64,000 nucleotides of DNA from G963675935 sp963803125 (GTDB lineage: Bacteria; Planctomycetota; Planctomycetia; Pirellulales; Thermoguttaceae), in assembly GCA_963803125.1 (NCBI GenBank), contig CAWDLR010000003.1, forward strand, positions 1,860,001-1,924,000, in the 5' to 3' direction. The position numbers and the translations under genes were made by a program. Shown here piece after piece: positions 1-8,233 of this stretch (within the stretch, counting starts at the first letter, position 1; every line of letters begins with the position of its first letter). Under the pieces are notes generated by a model, which worked only from the letters and a program-made list of their open reading frames with translations, searched no databases and was not told the DNA's origin.

Positions 1-1
1 C

Positions 2-427
2 GCGGTCGAATCGCAGACGATCGAGAGCCGGCTGGTCCGCGACCGCGGCGACGGCCGGCGGGGGAGCACGACGCTGCCGAACGTCGGCCGACGGGCGGTG
101 ACGCACGTTCGTGTGGTCGAGCGGCTTGGCGAGTACACGCTGATCGAATGTCGCTTGGAGACCGGGCGGACGCACCAGATCCGCATCCACCTGTCGGAGC
201 GCGGGCATCCGCTCTGCGGCGACAAGGTATACGGGCAGCCGCTGTTTCGGCCGGCCGCGCCCGACACGAGCGGGGCGCCGCGGCTGGCCCTGTGCGCGGT
301 CGAGTTGGGATTCGTGCATCCGGCAAACGGCGAGCCGCTCTGCTTCGAGAGCCGCCCCCCCCGCGATTTCGCGGAGTTTGTGCGGCGGTTGCGGGCGGCC
401 GCAAGACCGCCAAAACCACCATGTTAG
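2..427 (+). CDS. RluA-family pseudouridine synthase, C-terminal part (5' end outside window)
   Basis: The frame is open from the window edge to a TAG at 425-427, so the start lies upstream. The reading frame contains the RluA/RsuA-type C-terminal signature GRTHQIRIHLSERGHPLCGD followed by KVYG, which shapes the uridine-binding face in this family. Known family role: conversion of specific uridines in rRNA or tRNA to pseudouridine. The catalytic Asp motif (HRLD) is not in view because it lies nearer the N-terminus. The exact rRNA/tRNA target (RluA, RluC or RluD type) cannot be decided from this fragment. Confidence 0.85.
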   Translation, partial: AVESQTIESRLVRDRGDGRRGSTTLPNVGRRAVTHVRVVERLGEYTLIECRLETGRTHQIRIHLSERGHPLCGDKVYGQPLFRPAAPDTSGAPRLALCAVELGFVHPANGEPLCFESRPPRDFAEFVRRLRAAARPPKPPC

Positions 428-564
428 GTTATGCCGGGGTGCGGCCGCTGGGATTGCAGAAAACCGAAAAAAGGCGACAATAGACCGTCGTCGTGCGTTG
501 TAGTCGCCGCCGGCTGACGCTCTGGAGGACAGTGAATTCACGGGGACACATTTCCTGCGGCCAC

Positions 565-629
565 GTTGGAGCGGCAGTTGCACTGCCGCTCCCGAACAAG
601 GGGGTGGCAGTGCAACTGCCACCCCAACA
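565..629. repeat. Paired palindrome, family C
   Basis: Two inverted arms of the type GGTGGCAGTT/AACTGCCACC (first arm a GAGCGGCAG variant) separated by about 12 bases, lying just upstream of the aminotransferase. Each arm is itself nearly self-complementary. The same family recurs at 18164, 21679, 57073 and 63848. The rest of 428-655 holds no gene that I can support; near 540 there is a GGGGACA stretch resembling family I. Confidence 0.85.
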
Positions 630-655
630 ACGTCCCAACAACACCAAGTCACATC

Positions 656-1897
656 GTGTGGTCAAGAAAAAGATTGGATATCGGCTGGTCGGACCTGCTG
701 TTTGGGGCTGGCCGTGTCTTCGTTCCGCCTGACCGGGCCAGCGTTTCGCGGCGGGTGGAGTCGCTCTGGCCAGCGGCCGACAATACGCTCGCGTGTCTCT
801 CCGTGCGGACCGGCTTCGATCTATTCCTCGCGGCGCTCGATCTGCCTCGTGGCTCGGAGGTGCTTGTTTCGGCGATTACGATTCCCGACATGGTTCGCAT
901 TATCGAGCACCACGGCCTGGTGGCGGTGCCGGTCGATCTCGATCCGCAGCGAATGGCGCCGAGCGCGGAGCAATGGCGGCAGGCGATCACGCCGGCGGCG
1001 AAGATGATCCTGGTGGCCCATCTGTTCGGCGGCCGCACCGAGATGGGGCCGATTCTGGAGTTGGCCCGGCAGCACAACCTGCTGGTGGTCGAGGACTGCG
1101 CCCAGGCCTTCGCCGGCATCCAATACGAGGGAGACCCGCAGGCCGACGCCAGCATGTTTAGTTTCGGCACGATCAAGTACGGCACCGCACTGGGCGGGGC
1201 GATTCTCCGCGTCCGCGACCGCGAAGTGCTGGCGAAGATGCGGGCCGCGCAGGAGACTTATCCCCTGCAATCCCGCTGGCCCTATTTCAAGCGGCTGGCA
1301 AAATATGCGATGTTGAAGGGTCTCGCCGCCCGGCCGATCTGCGCGTCCTTCGTTCACGCCTGCCGGGCCCTCGGCTACAATTACGACCGCATGGTCAATG
1401 CCGCCGCCCGCGGCTTCCCCGGCGACGATTTCTTCGCTCAGATCCGCCATCGGCCGTCGCCGTCGCTGCTGGCGGTGCTCGAACGCCGCCTGAAGCGCCG
1501 CGGCGCCGCCCGTTGCGAGCGGCACGCCGCCAAGGGAAAGGCCCTGGCGGACAAACTCCAGGGCGCGATGCCTTGTCCGGGCACGACGGTCGCGCCCAAC
1601 ACCTACTGGGTCTTCCCCGTCCTCGTCGGCCGGCCTACCGAATTGATGGAGCACTTGACACGGGCCGGGTTCGATGCCACCCAAGGGCAAAGCATGTGCG
1701 TCGTCTCGCCGCCGGCCGATCGGACCAACCAGAAGGCCGCCGCTGCCGAAGAGTTGTTGGCCAACCTCGTCTTCCTCCCCTTCTACCCCGAGTTGCCGCC
1801 CGCCGAAGCCCGTCGCCTGGCGGAAACGGTCTTGGCATTTCACACGTCCAAAGCGGCGCAGCAACGCCCCTCCGGCAACGGCCAGCCGACTTCATAG
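656..1897 (+). CDS. DegT/DnrJ/EryC1/StrS-type PLP aminotransferase
   Basis: About 413 residues with the fold-type I layout of sugar aminotransferases. The motif MFSFGTIKYGTALGGAI carries the likely PLP Schiff-base lysine (about K174), and VVEDCAQAF holds the cofactor-binding Asp. Family members transaminate nucleotide-linked keto-sugars for surface glycans; the substrate cannot be read here. The ATG at 566 opens inside a palindromic repeat and gives a repeat-derived N-terminus, so I prefer the GTG at 656 (TTG at 674 is the alternative); neither has a strong ribosome-binding site. A short relic of this gene's 3' end occurs about 4.5 kb downstream (6299-6360). Confidence 0.75.
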   Translation: MWSRKRLDIGWSDLLFGAGRVFVPPDRASVSRRVESLWPAADNTLACLSVRTGFDLFLAALDLPRGSEVLVSAITIPDMVRIIEHHGLVAVPVDLDPQRMAPSAEQWRQAITPAAKMILVAHLFGGRTEMGPILELARQHNLLVVEDCAQAFAGIQYEGDPQADASMFSFGTIKYGTALGGAILRVRDREVLAKMRAAQETYPLQSRWPYFKRLAKYAMLKGLAARPICASFVHACRALGYNYDRMVNAAARGFPGDDFFAQIRHRPSPSLLAVLERRLKRRGAARCERHAAKGKALADKLQGAMPCPGTTVAPNTYWVFPVLVGRPTELMEHLTRAGFDATQGQSMCVVSPPADRTNQKAAAAEELLANLVFLPFYPELPPAEARRLAETVLAFHTSKAAQQRPSGNGQPTS

Positions 1898-1939
1898 CCG
1901 CCGGGAGACGACTCGGCAGGTTGCCGTCGGATGACGCGC

Positions 1940-1968
1940 AAAAAAATAGGCCACCGCTGGGATGGCCT
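1940..1968 (-). terminator. Rho-independent terminator of the PEP-CTERM gene
   Basis: Read on the minus strand: a stem AGGCCA...TGGCCT with a 9-base loop, then an A and a run of seven T. It lies about 35 bases past the stop of the minus-strand PEP-CTERM gene. Confidence 0.75.
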
Positions 1969-2002
1969 CGTTGAATTTGTTGGTCACAGGGATCGACGTA
2001 CC

Positions 2003-2713
2003 TTAGCGAACCCGCCGCTTCCGCCAAGCGTAGGCGAGCAGGCCAATGGCACCGGCTCCCCACATGACGAACGAGGTGGGTTCGGGGACGGTGTTCACTG
2101 TGCCGCTTAGACGTGCCCCATCAATTGAACCGTCAGTACCGATCAATGTAATGGCGAGGGTGTTCAACCCCTGGTTAAGGAAAGACGGGTTTGCCACGGA
2201 AAAGGGATGGAATTCCTCCCAGTTGGGGGGCGAGCCATCGCCGTCAGGTAACGATGATAGAGCGTCGATTTGATGTCCGTTAATGGTGAGCGCATCACCC
2301 CCGCTATCTGCCGCCCAGCTACCCGAGATAATAACTGTTGAGAGATCGTAGCCCGTCAAATCGAACGTTCGGTAGAAACTGTAGGTGGCGATGCCTTGCG
2401 ATTGATATGGGGTGCTTGCGTCCCTGGCAATCCAGTCGCTATTGTTGTCATTCGCAACCCAACCGGTTTCTCCACCGCCTGGAGGACCCCAGTCCGGGCT
2501 ACCAGGAAAAACGGTTTGTGCCGCCGCCGTTCCCCCTCCCGACTGGTCGACCGTCCAGTTTGCATCCGATACTCCGCTGGTCGTAATTACATTGCCAGAG
2601 CCATTCAAGCCTGTGGACAGGTTTATCGTCTGTGCTCTCGCCCACCCCGCACATACTGCAAGGATACCCGACACCAAGCCAACCACAACAGCATTTCTCA
2701 TTTCGCACCCCAT
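2003..2713 (-). CDS. PEP-CTERM-anchored exported protein, unknown function
   Basis: About 236 residues: an N-terminal signal peptide (hydrophobic VVVGLVSGILAVCAGW, cleavage near ARAQ), a Gly/Ser/Asp-rich beta-type body, and a C-terminal sorting signal made of VPEPTS, a hydrophobic helix and the basic tail RKRRVR. PEP-CTERM proteins are exported and processed by an exosortase; none is encoded in this window. The body (TFDLTGYDLSTVIISGSWAAD) suggests a carbohydrate-binding or jelly-roll type domain, but I do not recognise it. The ATG at 2701 is an equally possible start. A terminator follows the gene. Confidence 0.75.
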   Translation of the reverse strand: MGCEMRNAVVVGLVSGILAVCAGWARAQTINLSTGLNGSGNVITTSGVSDANWTVDQSGGGTAAAQTVFPGSPDWGPPGGGETGWVANDNNSDWIARDASTPYQSQGIATYSFYRTFDLTGYDLSTVIISGSWAADSGGDALTINGHQIDALSSLPDGDGSPPNWEEFHPFSVANPSFLNQGLNTLAITLIGTDGSIDGARLSGTVNTVPEPTSFVMWGAGAIGLLAYAWRKRRVR

Positions 2714-2840
2714 CGAAGTTGCGGGCGACTTCTCGCCCTGGAATCGAAAACCGAGTTACAGACCGCCTCCGCGTACAGAACCTCGCCAAACCGGCTGAAG
2801 GCTGTTCGCCGTCGCCACCGCTAGAACTTGATCGAGCAAA

Positions 2841-4295
2841 CTAATGGGCCCCGCTTGGATCCGCTTTACCCGTCGATCTCAATGCAAGGAGATAGACGTT
2901 GGCAACGACGTGGTAGGGGCCCTGCAAACCGATGGCATAAATGTGGCCATTAAGCTCTGTTGCCGCAAGAACGCGATACGGCCAATCGCCCATATCAACT
3001 TTGGCAGCGGTCACGCCATCATCGGTAACGAGATACCCGTTCTTGAACTGCTTCGGCCCGCCGTTTTCAAAAATGTAGGCCCTCGCACCTGACCACAAAG
3101 GGTTGCCCATCGGGAACTTGAAGGGGCCCGGGCCGCTGATTGTCGTGAAATCCACTCCGTTTGAGCTTCGTCGAATCGTACTGCTGTGCGAATCCACGTC
3201 GTCAATGGGAGTCGCGTATAGGTAGTTGGGCGTCGCAAGAAACAGACCACTGCCGCCATAGACGCCAGAAATGACTGTTTGCCACGAGGTAGGAGCAAGC
3301 ACGTCCGCGTTCGACTTCACGGTGGAACCGTTGTTTTTTCTCACATCTCCATAGAGGCCAGCGAACAGACTGCCCTTCCAGGCACATAGATCGGAGACGG
3401 GGCCCGACCATGGATTCTCGTACACCTTTCGCCACGCAGAACGATCGTATTCGTAAATGGACCCTGATACAGTGCCGAAATACTGTTTGCCATTGAACTC
3501 CGCCATCGCGGTGACATAGTCGGTCGCGTTGAACGGCGATTCTGTTATCGGACTGATGGTCGTCCCGTCGAACTTGCGGACAAAGCCCGTGGAAGCGGCA
3601 TAGTAAAGGCTCCCGCCCATTTCCTTCATGGTGGTGAACCGGCCGGTCGTTTCGGCGAGCTTAGTGTGGTTTACTCCGTTCCTGAGGCCATCCGCCGGAT
3701 TGTACCGAAGAATCTTCGATGGGTTGGCGGTTCCGTCGTCCCACGGAGCAAAATAGATATTTCCCTTGTACGCCACCAGACGCCAACCGGGCGGCTCCAA
3801 GGCGAACTGGCCGTAGGCGACGGATGCCACTTGCGGTCGAGCGAAGTTCAGAGGCGGGCCGATCGTCTCGGCCTGGCTAAGGAACGGACGCACAGGCGGC
3901 GGGCCAGATTCAGGGTGTTCCGCAGTTCCTTCCGGCAGTTTCTTGGCCCCGGCGCTCGCGACGCGCTCCTCTCGGGACGTGCTTTTGGATCCCGGCGTAT
4001 AACCAAATGTCGCCTTGATCTCGATGTAGATCACGACGCCAAGCAATAACGACGCCGGAATTGCGGCAGCAGCAATCAGGGTTGACCGCCTGCGCCACCA
4101 CGGTGGTGAGGATGCCACTGGAAGCCGAACAGGCGCAGCGTCGGCCGGGGCTGGGTGCGGCAAGACCGACGCGGCCAACAGACCGGCGAGATCGCCATGA
4201 GCAGTAAACGGCGCCAAGGCCGCGGCCACCTCCGCCGGCGTCGCGAACCGGGCAGCCGGCTCCTTGGCCATCATCCGCTCGACGATTCCAGACAA
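2841..4295 (-). CDS. C-terminal half of a frameshifted Ser/Thr kinase: TM segment plus propeller-like sensor domain
   Basis: The first residues (SGIVERMMAKEPAARF) are the end of a protein-kinase C-lobe whose N-terminal part lies in another frame upstream (3910-5328). Then come a proline-rich linker, one membrane segment (STLIAAAAIPASLLLGVVIY), and about 370 residues of repeated blades such as NGKQYFGTVSGSIYEYD and KGSLFAGLYGDV, which look like an extracytoplasmic beta-propeller. The inferred intact product is a transmembrane receptor kinase with an outside sensor. In isolation the fragment has no good start; the TGA-free continuity in the neighbouring frame argues for one gene of about 830 residues. 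Confidence 0.7.
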   Translation of the reverse strand: MSGIVERMMAKEPAARFATPAEVAAALAPFTAHGDLAGLLAASVLPHPAPADAAPVRLPVASSPPWWRRRSTLIAAAAIPASLLLGVVIYIEIKATFGYTPGSKSTSREERVASAGAKKLPEGTAEHPESGPPPVRPFLSQAETIGPPLNFARPQVASVAYGQFALEPPGWRLVAYKGNIYFAPWDDGTANPSKILRYNPADGLRNGVNHTKLAETTGRFTTMKEMGGSLYYAASTGFVRKFDGTTISPITESPFNATDYVTAMAEFNGKQYFGTVSGSIYEYDRSAWRKVYENPWSGPVSDLCAWKGSLFAGLYGDVRKNNGSTVKSNADVLAPTSWQTVISGVYGGSGLFLATPNYLYATPIDDVDSHSSTIRRSSNGVDFTTISGPGPFKFPMGNPLWSGARAYIFENGGPKQFKNGYLVTDDGVTAAKVDMGDWPYRVLAATELNGHIYAIGLQGPYHVVANVYLLALRSTGKADPSGAH

Positions 4296-5328
4296 CTCGT
4301 CGGGAATGCTCGGCGCGCAACTTCTTCACAGTCGGCACTGTGTCACGAGCGTGACCCATCACCTTGTTAAGAGGCGTTTTGTAGTTTGGACCGCTGAACG
4401 GAGCGCGGCCGGTCAAGAGATGGTAGAGCGTGCAGCCGAGCGAATAAATGTCGGCGCGGATGTCTACGCGGTGACTATCGTCCGCCTGCTCGGGAGCAAT
4501 GTAGTCGGGCGTGCCCATCGCCAGGCCGTTCGAGGTCACCTCTTTGCCCGCGGTCTGGTCCGAACCGAGGAGGGCCAGGCCGAGGTCGAGAATTTTGACT
4601 TGCCCTTGCGGCGTCAGCATCAGGTTCGACGGCTTGATGTCACGATGCACCAGGTGGTTTTCGTGAATATATTGCAGCCCGACGGCGGTTTGCCGGATCA
4701 ACTCGCAGGCATCCGCGATCGGCAGCGGTCCGGCGCGTTGGACCAGTTTGGCCAGATCAACGCCGTCAACGTACTCCATCACCAGCACGGTGGTGCCTTC
4801 GATGTCACGGGCGTCGTGTGCCTGGACGATATTTGGGTGGGAGAGTTGGCCGATGGCCTTCATTTCGTTCTCAAAGCGGGCCACCGCCCGCGGGTCGCGG
4901 GTGCGCTCGCTCGCCAGGACTTTCAGCGCGACGATCTTGCCGAGCCGGACTTGCCGGGCCTTGTAAACGGTGCCCATGCCGCCATCGCCCAGTTTCATGA
5001 GCAACTCGTACTCGCCCAGCCGTCCCAACTCGGACAACGAGGGCTCGGCGACAGGTGGGGTGACGGAAGCCCCGCCACCCAGCCCCGCCGCCTCGGCGGC
5101 CTCCATGGCCCGCTGATATTCCGGCGAGTCCAACTCTGGACGCGGCGGCACCGGATGCCGTAAACCCCGAAATAGTGAGTTACCCTGACGCTCCAGTTCG
5201 TCGAGAGTGGCGTCGCAGATAACGCAGGTTTCGATATGTTCCGCCACGGCTTCCGTCAACTCCTCGGGCAGACCCCCTTGGACGTAACTGGAAAGCTCCT
5301 CACGTGTTGGACAATTTCGGATAGCCAC
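3910..5328 (-). CDS. N-terminal half of a frameshifted Ser/Thr protein kinase with anti-sigma-like zinc finger
   Basis: After a short region with HIETCVIC (zf-HC2-like Zn site), the Hanks-type kinase domain shows GDGGMGTVYKARQ (nucleotide loop), VALKVL (lysine), HRDIKPSN (catalytic loop), DLGLA in place of DFG, and APEQ. True kinase sequence ends near VKKLRAE; at about 4308 one extra base moves the frame, and everything after it in this frame is out-of-frame peptide. I place the start at the GTG 5328, preceded by GAAAGGG, because the longer opening at 5430 lies inside a palindromic repeat. The pairing with an ECF sigma factor just upstream is common in planctomycetes and suggests that the kinase controls that sigma factor. 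Confidence 0.75.
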   Translation of the reverse strand: MAIRNCPTREELSSYVQGGLPEELTEAVAEHIETCVICDATLDELERQGNSLFRGLRHPVPPRPELDSPEYQRAMEAAEAAGLGGGASVTPPVAEPSLSELGRLGEYELLMKLGDGGMGTVYKARQVRLGKIVALKVLASERTRDPRAVARFENEMKAIGQLSHPNIVQAHDARDIEGTTVLVMEYVDGVDLAKLVQRAGPLPIADACELIRQTAVGLQYIHENHLVHRDIKPSNLMLTPQGQVKILDLGLALLGSDQTAGKEVTSNGLAMGTPDYIAPEQADDSHRVDIRADIYSLGCTLYHLLTGRAPFSGPNYKTPLNKVMGHARDTVPTVKKLRAEHSRRVVWNRRADDGQGAGCPVRDAGGGGRGLGAVYCSWRSRRSVGRVGLAAPSPGRRCACSASSGILTTVVAQAVNPDCCCRNSGVVIAWRRDLHRDQGDIWLYAGIQKHVPRGARRERRGQETAGRNCGTP

Positions 5329-5411
5329 GATTGCGACCCTTTCTGTCTGCCTACCTACAAGAACGCGGACGCGCCACACGACTTTTTCGTAGAGTCTCCA
5401 ACAGAAAGCGA

Positions 5412-5493
5412 ACACGAATGTACTCCTCACGCTCCGCGTGAGGCCATCCGTCCGCCCTCTTCCTCACGCGGAGCGTGAGGAGTACATTCGTGT
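5412..5493. repeat. Paired palindrome, family E, perfect 32-bp arms
   Basis: Two perfectly complementary 32-base arms (5412-5443 and 5462-5493) around an 18-base spacer. Each arm holds the self-complementary core CCTCACGC-tcc-GCGTGAGG. It lies between the sigma factor and kinase genes. The same core occurs five times at 60733-60897. Confidence 0.95.
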
Positions 5494-5502
5494 CAGCCGC
5501 AG

Positions 5503-6120
5503 TCAGTCGAACATCCCCTGCAACTCTTCGCGAACCCGGCGAACAACGCGACACTTCGCCTGACGGACGGCATGTTTCGTCATTCCCAATTCGGCGGCGA
5601 CTTCGGGCGAGGACCGCTCATTGACGGCTGTCCGCCAAAAAGCCTGCCAAGTCCGCTCCTCAAACTCCGCTCGGATCAGTTCCAGAGCCGTGCGGGTGAG
5701 AAGGTCGTTGTCGCTGGCGACTTGTTCGGTCGAATCGGGCACTTCGTCGGGAACCTGGTCGAGCATTCGTCGCGCGCCGCTTCCCCCAATTGCCGAAGGC
5801 TCTCGGTCGCGCCAGCGGTCAACGATTTTGTATTGGGTAATCCGCCGTAACCAGCCACGGAAGGTGTCCGCGGGCCGATCGCGACGGAAGTCAGAGATGC
5901 TTCGGGCTACCCCCATCCAAACTTCCTGAACTACATCCCCGGCATCGTGAACGCTCAAACCAGCTTGTCGGCACCAGAGAAACACGAGTGGCCCATAAAG
6001 CCGTACCAGCCGCCGCCATGCGTCTGGATGCTGGTCCTTGACTCGCTGCAACAGGCTCAAGGAAGTGGAACTCGGGGGCGCGGGGACGAACGAGTCGGTA
6101 GTGCTGCTGTTGTATGGCAT
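5503..6120 (-). CDS. ECF RNA polymerase sigma factor (sigma-70 family)
   Basis: 205 residues. Region 2 is visible in DAWRRLVRLYGPLVFLWCRQ and in DVVQEVWMGVARSISDFRRD with FRGWLRRITQYKIVDRWR; region 4 is the helix-turn-helix SSPEVAAELGMTKHAVRQAKCRVVRRV. The protein directs RNA polymerase to a dedicated promoter set. The next gene downstream on the same strand is a zinc-finger Ser/Thr kinase, the usual planctomycete partner, so phosphorylation-dependent control is likely (inference). A family E palindrome separates the two genes. Confidence 0.9.
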   Translation of the reverse strand: MPYNSSTTDSFVPAPPSSTSLSLLQRVKDQHPDAWRRLVRLYGPLVFLWCRQAGLSVHDAGDVVQEVWMGVARSISDFRRDRPADTFRGWLRRITQYKIVDRWRDREPSAIGGSGARRMLDQVPDEVPDSTEQVASDNDLLTRTALELIRAEFEERTWQAFWRTAVNERSSPEVAAELGMTKHAVRQAKCRVVRRVREELQGMFD

Positions 6121-6298
6121 GGCAGAAGAGGAGGCAAACGTCGATGTTGTTCACGGATGCACCGGGAGCGATAGAGACTCCCTTTCAGGTGACAAGACAA
6201 CAGCTCCAATATACCCACGGCAACTGGGATGTCAACCCGGCGGGCGACGGGGTTTCCTGAATCGCCCGGGGAACAATTTGCTCCGAGCTGCAACAGTC

Positions 6299-6360
6299 TT
6301 CCCCGAGCTGCCGCCCAGGGAATCGCTTCGCCTGACGGAAACGGTCTTGGCCTTTAATGG
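6299..6360 (+). pseudogene. Relic of the 3' end of a DegT-type aminotransferase
   Basis: The translated stretch FPELPPRESLRLTETVLAF closely matches YPELPPAEARRLAETVLAF at the C-terminus of the aminotransferase ending at 1897, and the DNA core CGGAAACGGTCTTGGC is identical in both. No intact gene surrounds it. In the rest of 6121-6600 I see no gene and no clear repeat. Confidence 0.65.
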
Positions 6361-6600
6361 GACGACCTCGATGCAGCGAGCAGCGCCGCCGGAAGGAGGA
6401 CGCTGCACGACATCGAAGCGGAAATCGCCCTCGCAGACTGCGGAATGAACCTGGGCGATACTCTCCGGCTCAATCAGACCGGTAGCTTGTGGACATTTGC
6501 AGAGAATCTGCTAGGATGCGGGTTCTTGCCGAGCGACCTGCAAATCCAGAACAACCGGCAGGGATGGGAAGCTGGTGTATCAACCAAAGGGAGGGGTGCG

Positions 6601-7998
6601 ATGAAGCGTCCATGCTATCTTGCGCTGATTGTGGGGTTGGTCTCTTCCGCGGCGTCGGGACAGAGCTGGTACGGCCTCCAGGAGAACGGCCTGGAACCGG
6701 ATTATCGCGACCAGGACGGTTACGGCACTTGCTGGACATTCGGCACAATGGCCTCGGTGGAGACGAATCTGATCAAGGAGGGACTGTTGCCCCAAAACAC
6801 CGCAGGGCTTTCTGAACGCGATCTGGCCTGGCACAGCGGCTACAGCGGTTCGGTCGATCCGATGAACGGCGGCGGCAGCTACATGTTTTCCGCGGCGTAT
6901 TTCGCCCGCGGCGACGGACCGCTGCTCGACTCGCAGGCGCCCTATTGGAGCGCTTTTCACAAAGTGTCTTTCATGGGAACCGATCCTTATCCCAATTCGA
7001 CCACGCCGAGCCCTCTTCCGCGGTCGCCGCGGCCGACGGCGTCGTACTACGTGCGCGACATCGATTGGCTGCACAGCGTCGCCGACATCAAGAGCGCGAT
7101 CCTCAACTATGGCGCTGTCTCTACCTGCTGGGCGGTCGATACGGGCACTTGGCACAGCGCCAGCGGCCATTGGAACGCCACATCGACCTACCAAGCGGCC
7201 TCGGCCGGCGCCGACCAGCCCAACCACTCGGTAGCCATCGTCGGCTGGGACGACAACTGGGTGACCGCCGGCGGCACCGGCGCCTGGCTGATCCGCAACA
7301 GTTGGGGTACCAGCACGCAGCATTTCGGCATGTCGTACAACGACTTCTATTGCGGCCACGACAGCCCCGACACCGGCGCACAGAACATGGGGGCCGTCTC
7401 TTTCCATAACGTCGTGCAGAATACCTATCAGGAGGTCTACTATCACAACGACCTCGGTTGGACCGGTCAGCAGCCGCACGCCTACGCCTTCAATCATTTC
7501 ACCGCCGACCAGACCGGACAACTCAAGTCGGTCAGCTTTTACACGACCGGCGATAACGTCGGCTATACAGCGAAGATCTTCAAGCAGTTCCAGGACGGAG
7601 TGCTGGGGCAGTTGGCCGCCACCGCATCGGGAACAATCGCGCATGAGGGCTTTCACACGATCGACCTGGCCAGCTTGGTGTCGCTCTCGAAGGGCCAGGA
7701 TTTCTACATCGAGCTGCAAACCAGCAACGGCCAGCAGGCCAACGACGGCGACACCAACGTCACCGTGGTGACGGGCGGCAACGCCGACCCGTCGGTGACG
7801 ACGACCGCTTTGCCGGGCGAGAGTTACTTCAGCGACAACGGCACTAACTGGACCGACCTGCAAACCGTGGACGCCAGCGCCAATTTCGCCATCGACGGCT
7901 TGACGATCGTGCCCGAGCCATCCTCGCTGGCTCTACTGGCTGTGCTGGCGGCGTGCGGTCTGGGCTACGCGGTCCCTCGCCGCCGCCGCAATGGCTAA
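6601..7998 (+). CDS. Papain-like (C1A) cysteine protease with PEP-CTERM anchor
   Basis: 465 residues: a signal peptide (MKRPCYLALIVGLVSSAASG), a papain-fold domain with catalytic Cys in GYGTCWTFG (about C44), His in NHSVAIVGWDDN (about H209) and Asn in LIRNSWG (about N233), a beta-rich domain that resembles the lectin-like region often following such proteases, and a C-terminal VPEPSS plus hydrophobic helix plus RRRRNG sorting signal. Start chosen at 6601 because GGGAGGGG lies 5-10 bases upstream; the frame is open back to 6445 but without a signal peptide there. Likely role: surface-anchored proteolysis or processing of exported proteins. Confidence 0.88.
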   Translation: MKRPCYLALIVGLVSSAASGQSWYGLQENGLEPDYRDQDGYGTCWTFGTMASVETNLIKEGLLPQNTAGLSERDLAWHSGYSGSVDPMNGGGSYMFSAAYFARGDGPLLDSQAPYWSAFHKVSFMGTDPYPNSTTPSPLPRSPRPTASYYVRDIDWLHSVADIKSAILNYGAVSTCWAVDTGTWHSASGHWNATSTYQAASAGADQPNHSVAIVGWDDNWVTAGGTGAWLIRNSWGTSTQHFGMSYNDFYCGHDSPDTGAQNMGAVSFHNVVQNTYQEVYYHNDLGWTGQQPHAYAFNHFTADQTGQLKSVSFYTTGDNVGYTAKIFKQFQDGVLGQLAATASGTIAHEGFHTIDLASLVSLSKGQDFYIELQTSNGQQANDGDTNVTVVTGGNADPSVTTTALPGESYFSDNGTNWTDLQTVDASANFAIDGLTIVPEPSSLALLAVLAACGLGYAVPRRRRNG

Positions 7999-8034
7999 CC
8001 GACTCAGGCCGATCATGTCGCCTCGATAATAGCT

Positions 8035-8102
8035 GGAAGCCGACGGCTCCCGGCACATGCCGAATCTGCGGGTGGCTTCGCCGCGAGCCGTCGGCTGCTT
8101 CC
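8035..8102. repeat. Paired imperfect palindrome
   Basis: Arms GGAAGCCGACGGCTC and GAGCCGTCGGCTGCTTCC flank a spacer of about 35 bases, downstream of the protease gene. It is a further family with the paired-arm layout. The remainder of 7999-8233 holds nothing else that I recognise. Confidence 0.7.
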
Positions 8103-8233
8103 AACGCAGAGTCGTCTGCCTGAGACGGCATGGACTCGCCACTGGCCAGCCCCGCCCTGGACGCCGAGGCGATTGCGCCTGTACATTGACGGTGTTCAGC
8201 CATCATCCACCCACGTCAAGAAGGAACCGCCAG

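Noticed and set aside
5329..5430. N-terminal extension of the kinase to GTG 5430
   Set aside because: These codons lie partly in the family E palindrome and show no homology; GTG 5328 has a ribosome site and starts just before the zinc-finger region.
6445..6600. Upstream extension of the papain-like protease
   Set aside because: The extension would bury the signal peptide; the GGGAGG site favours ATG 6601.
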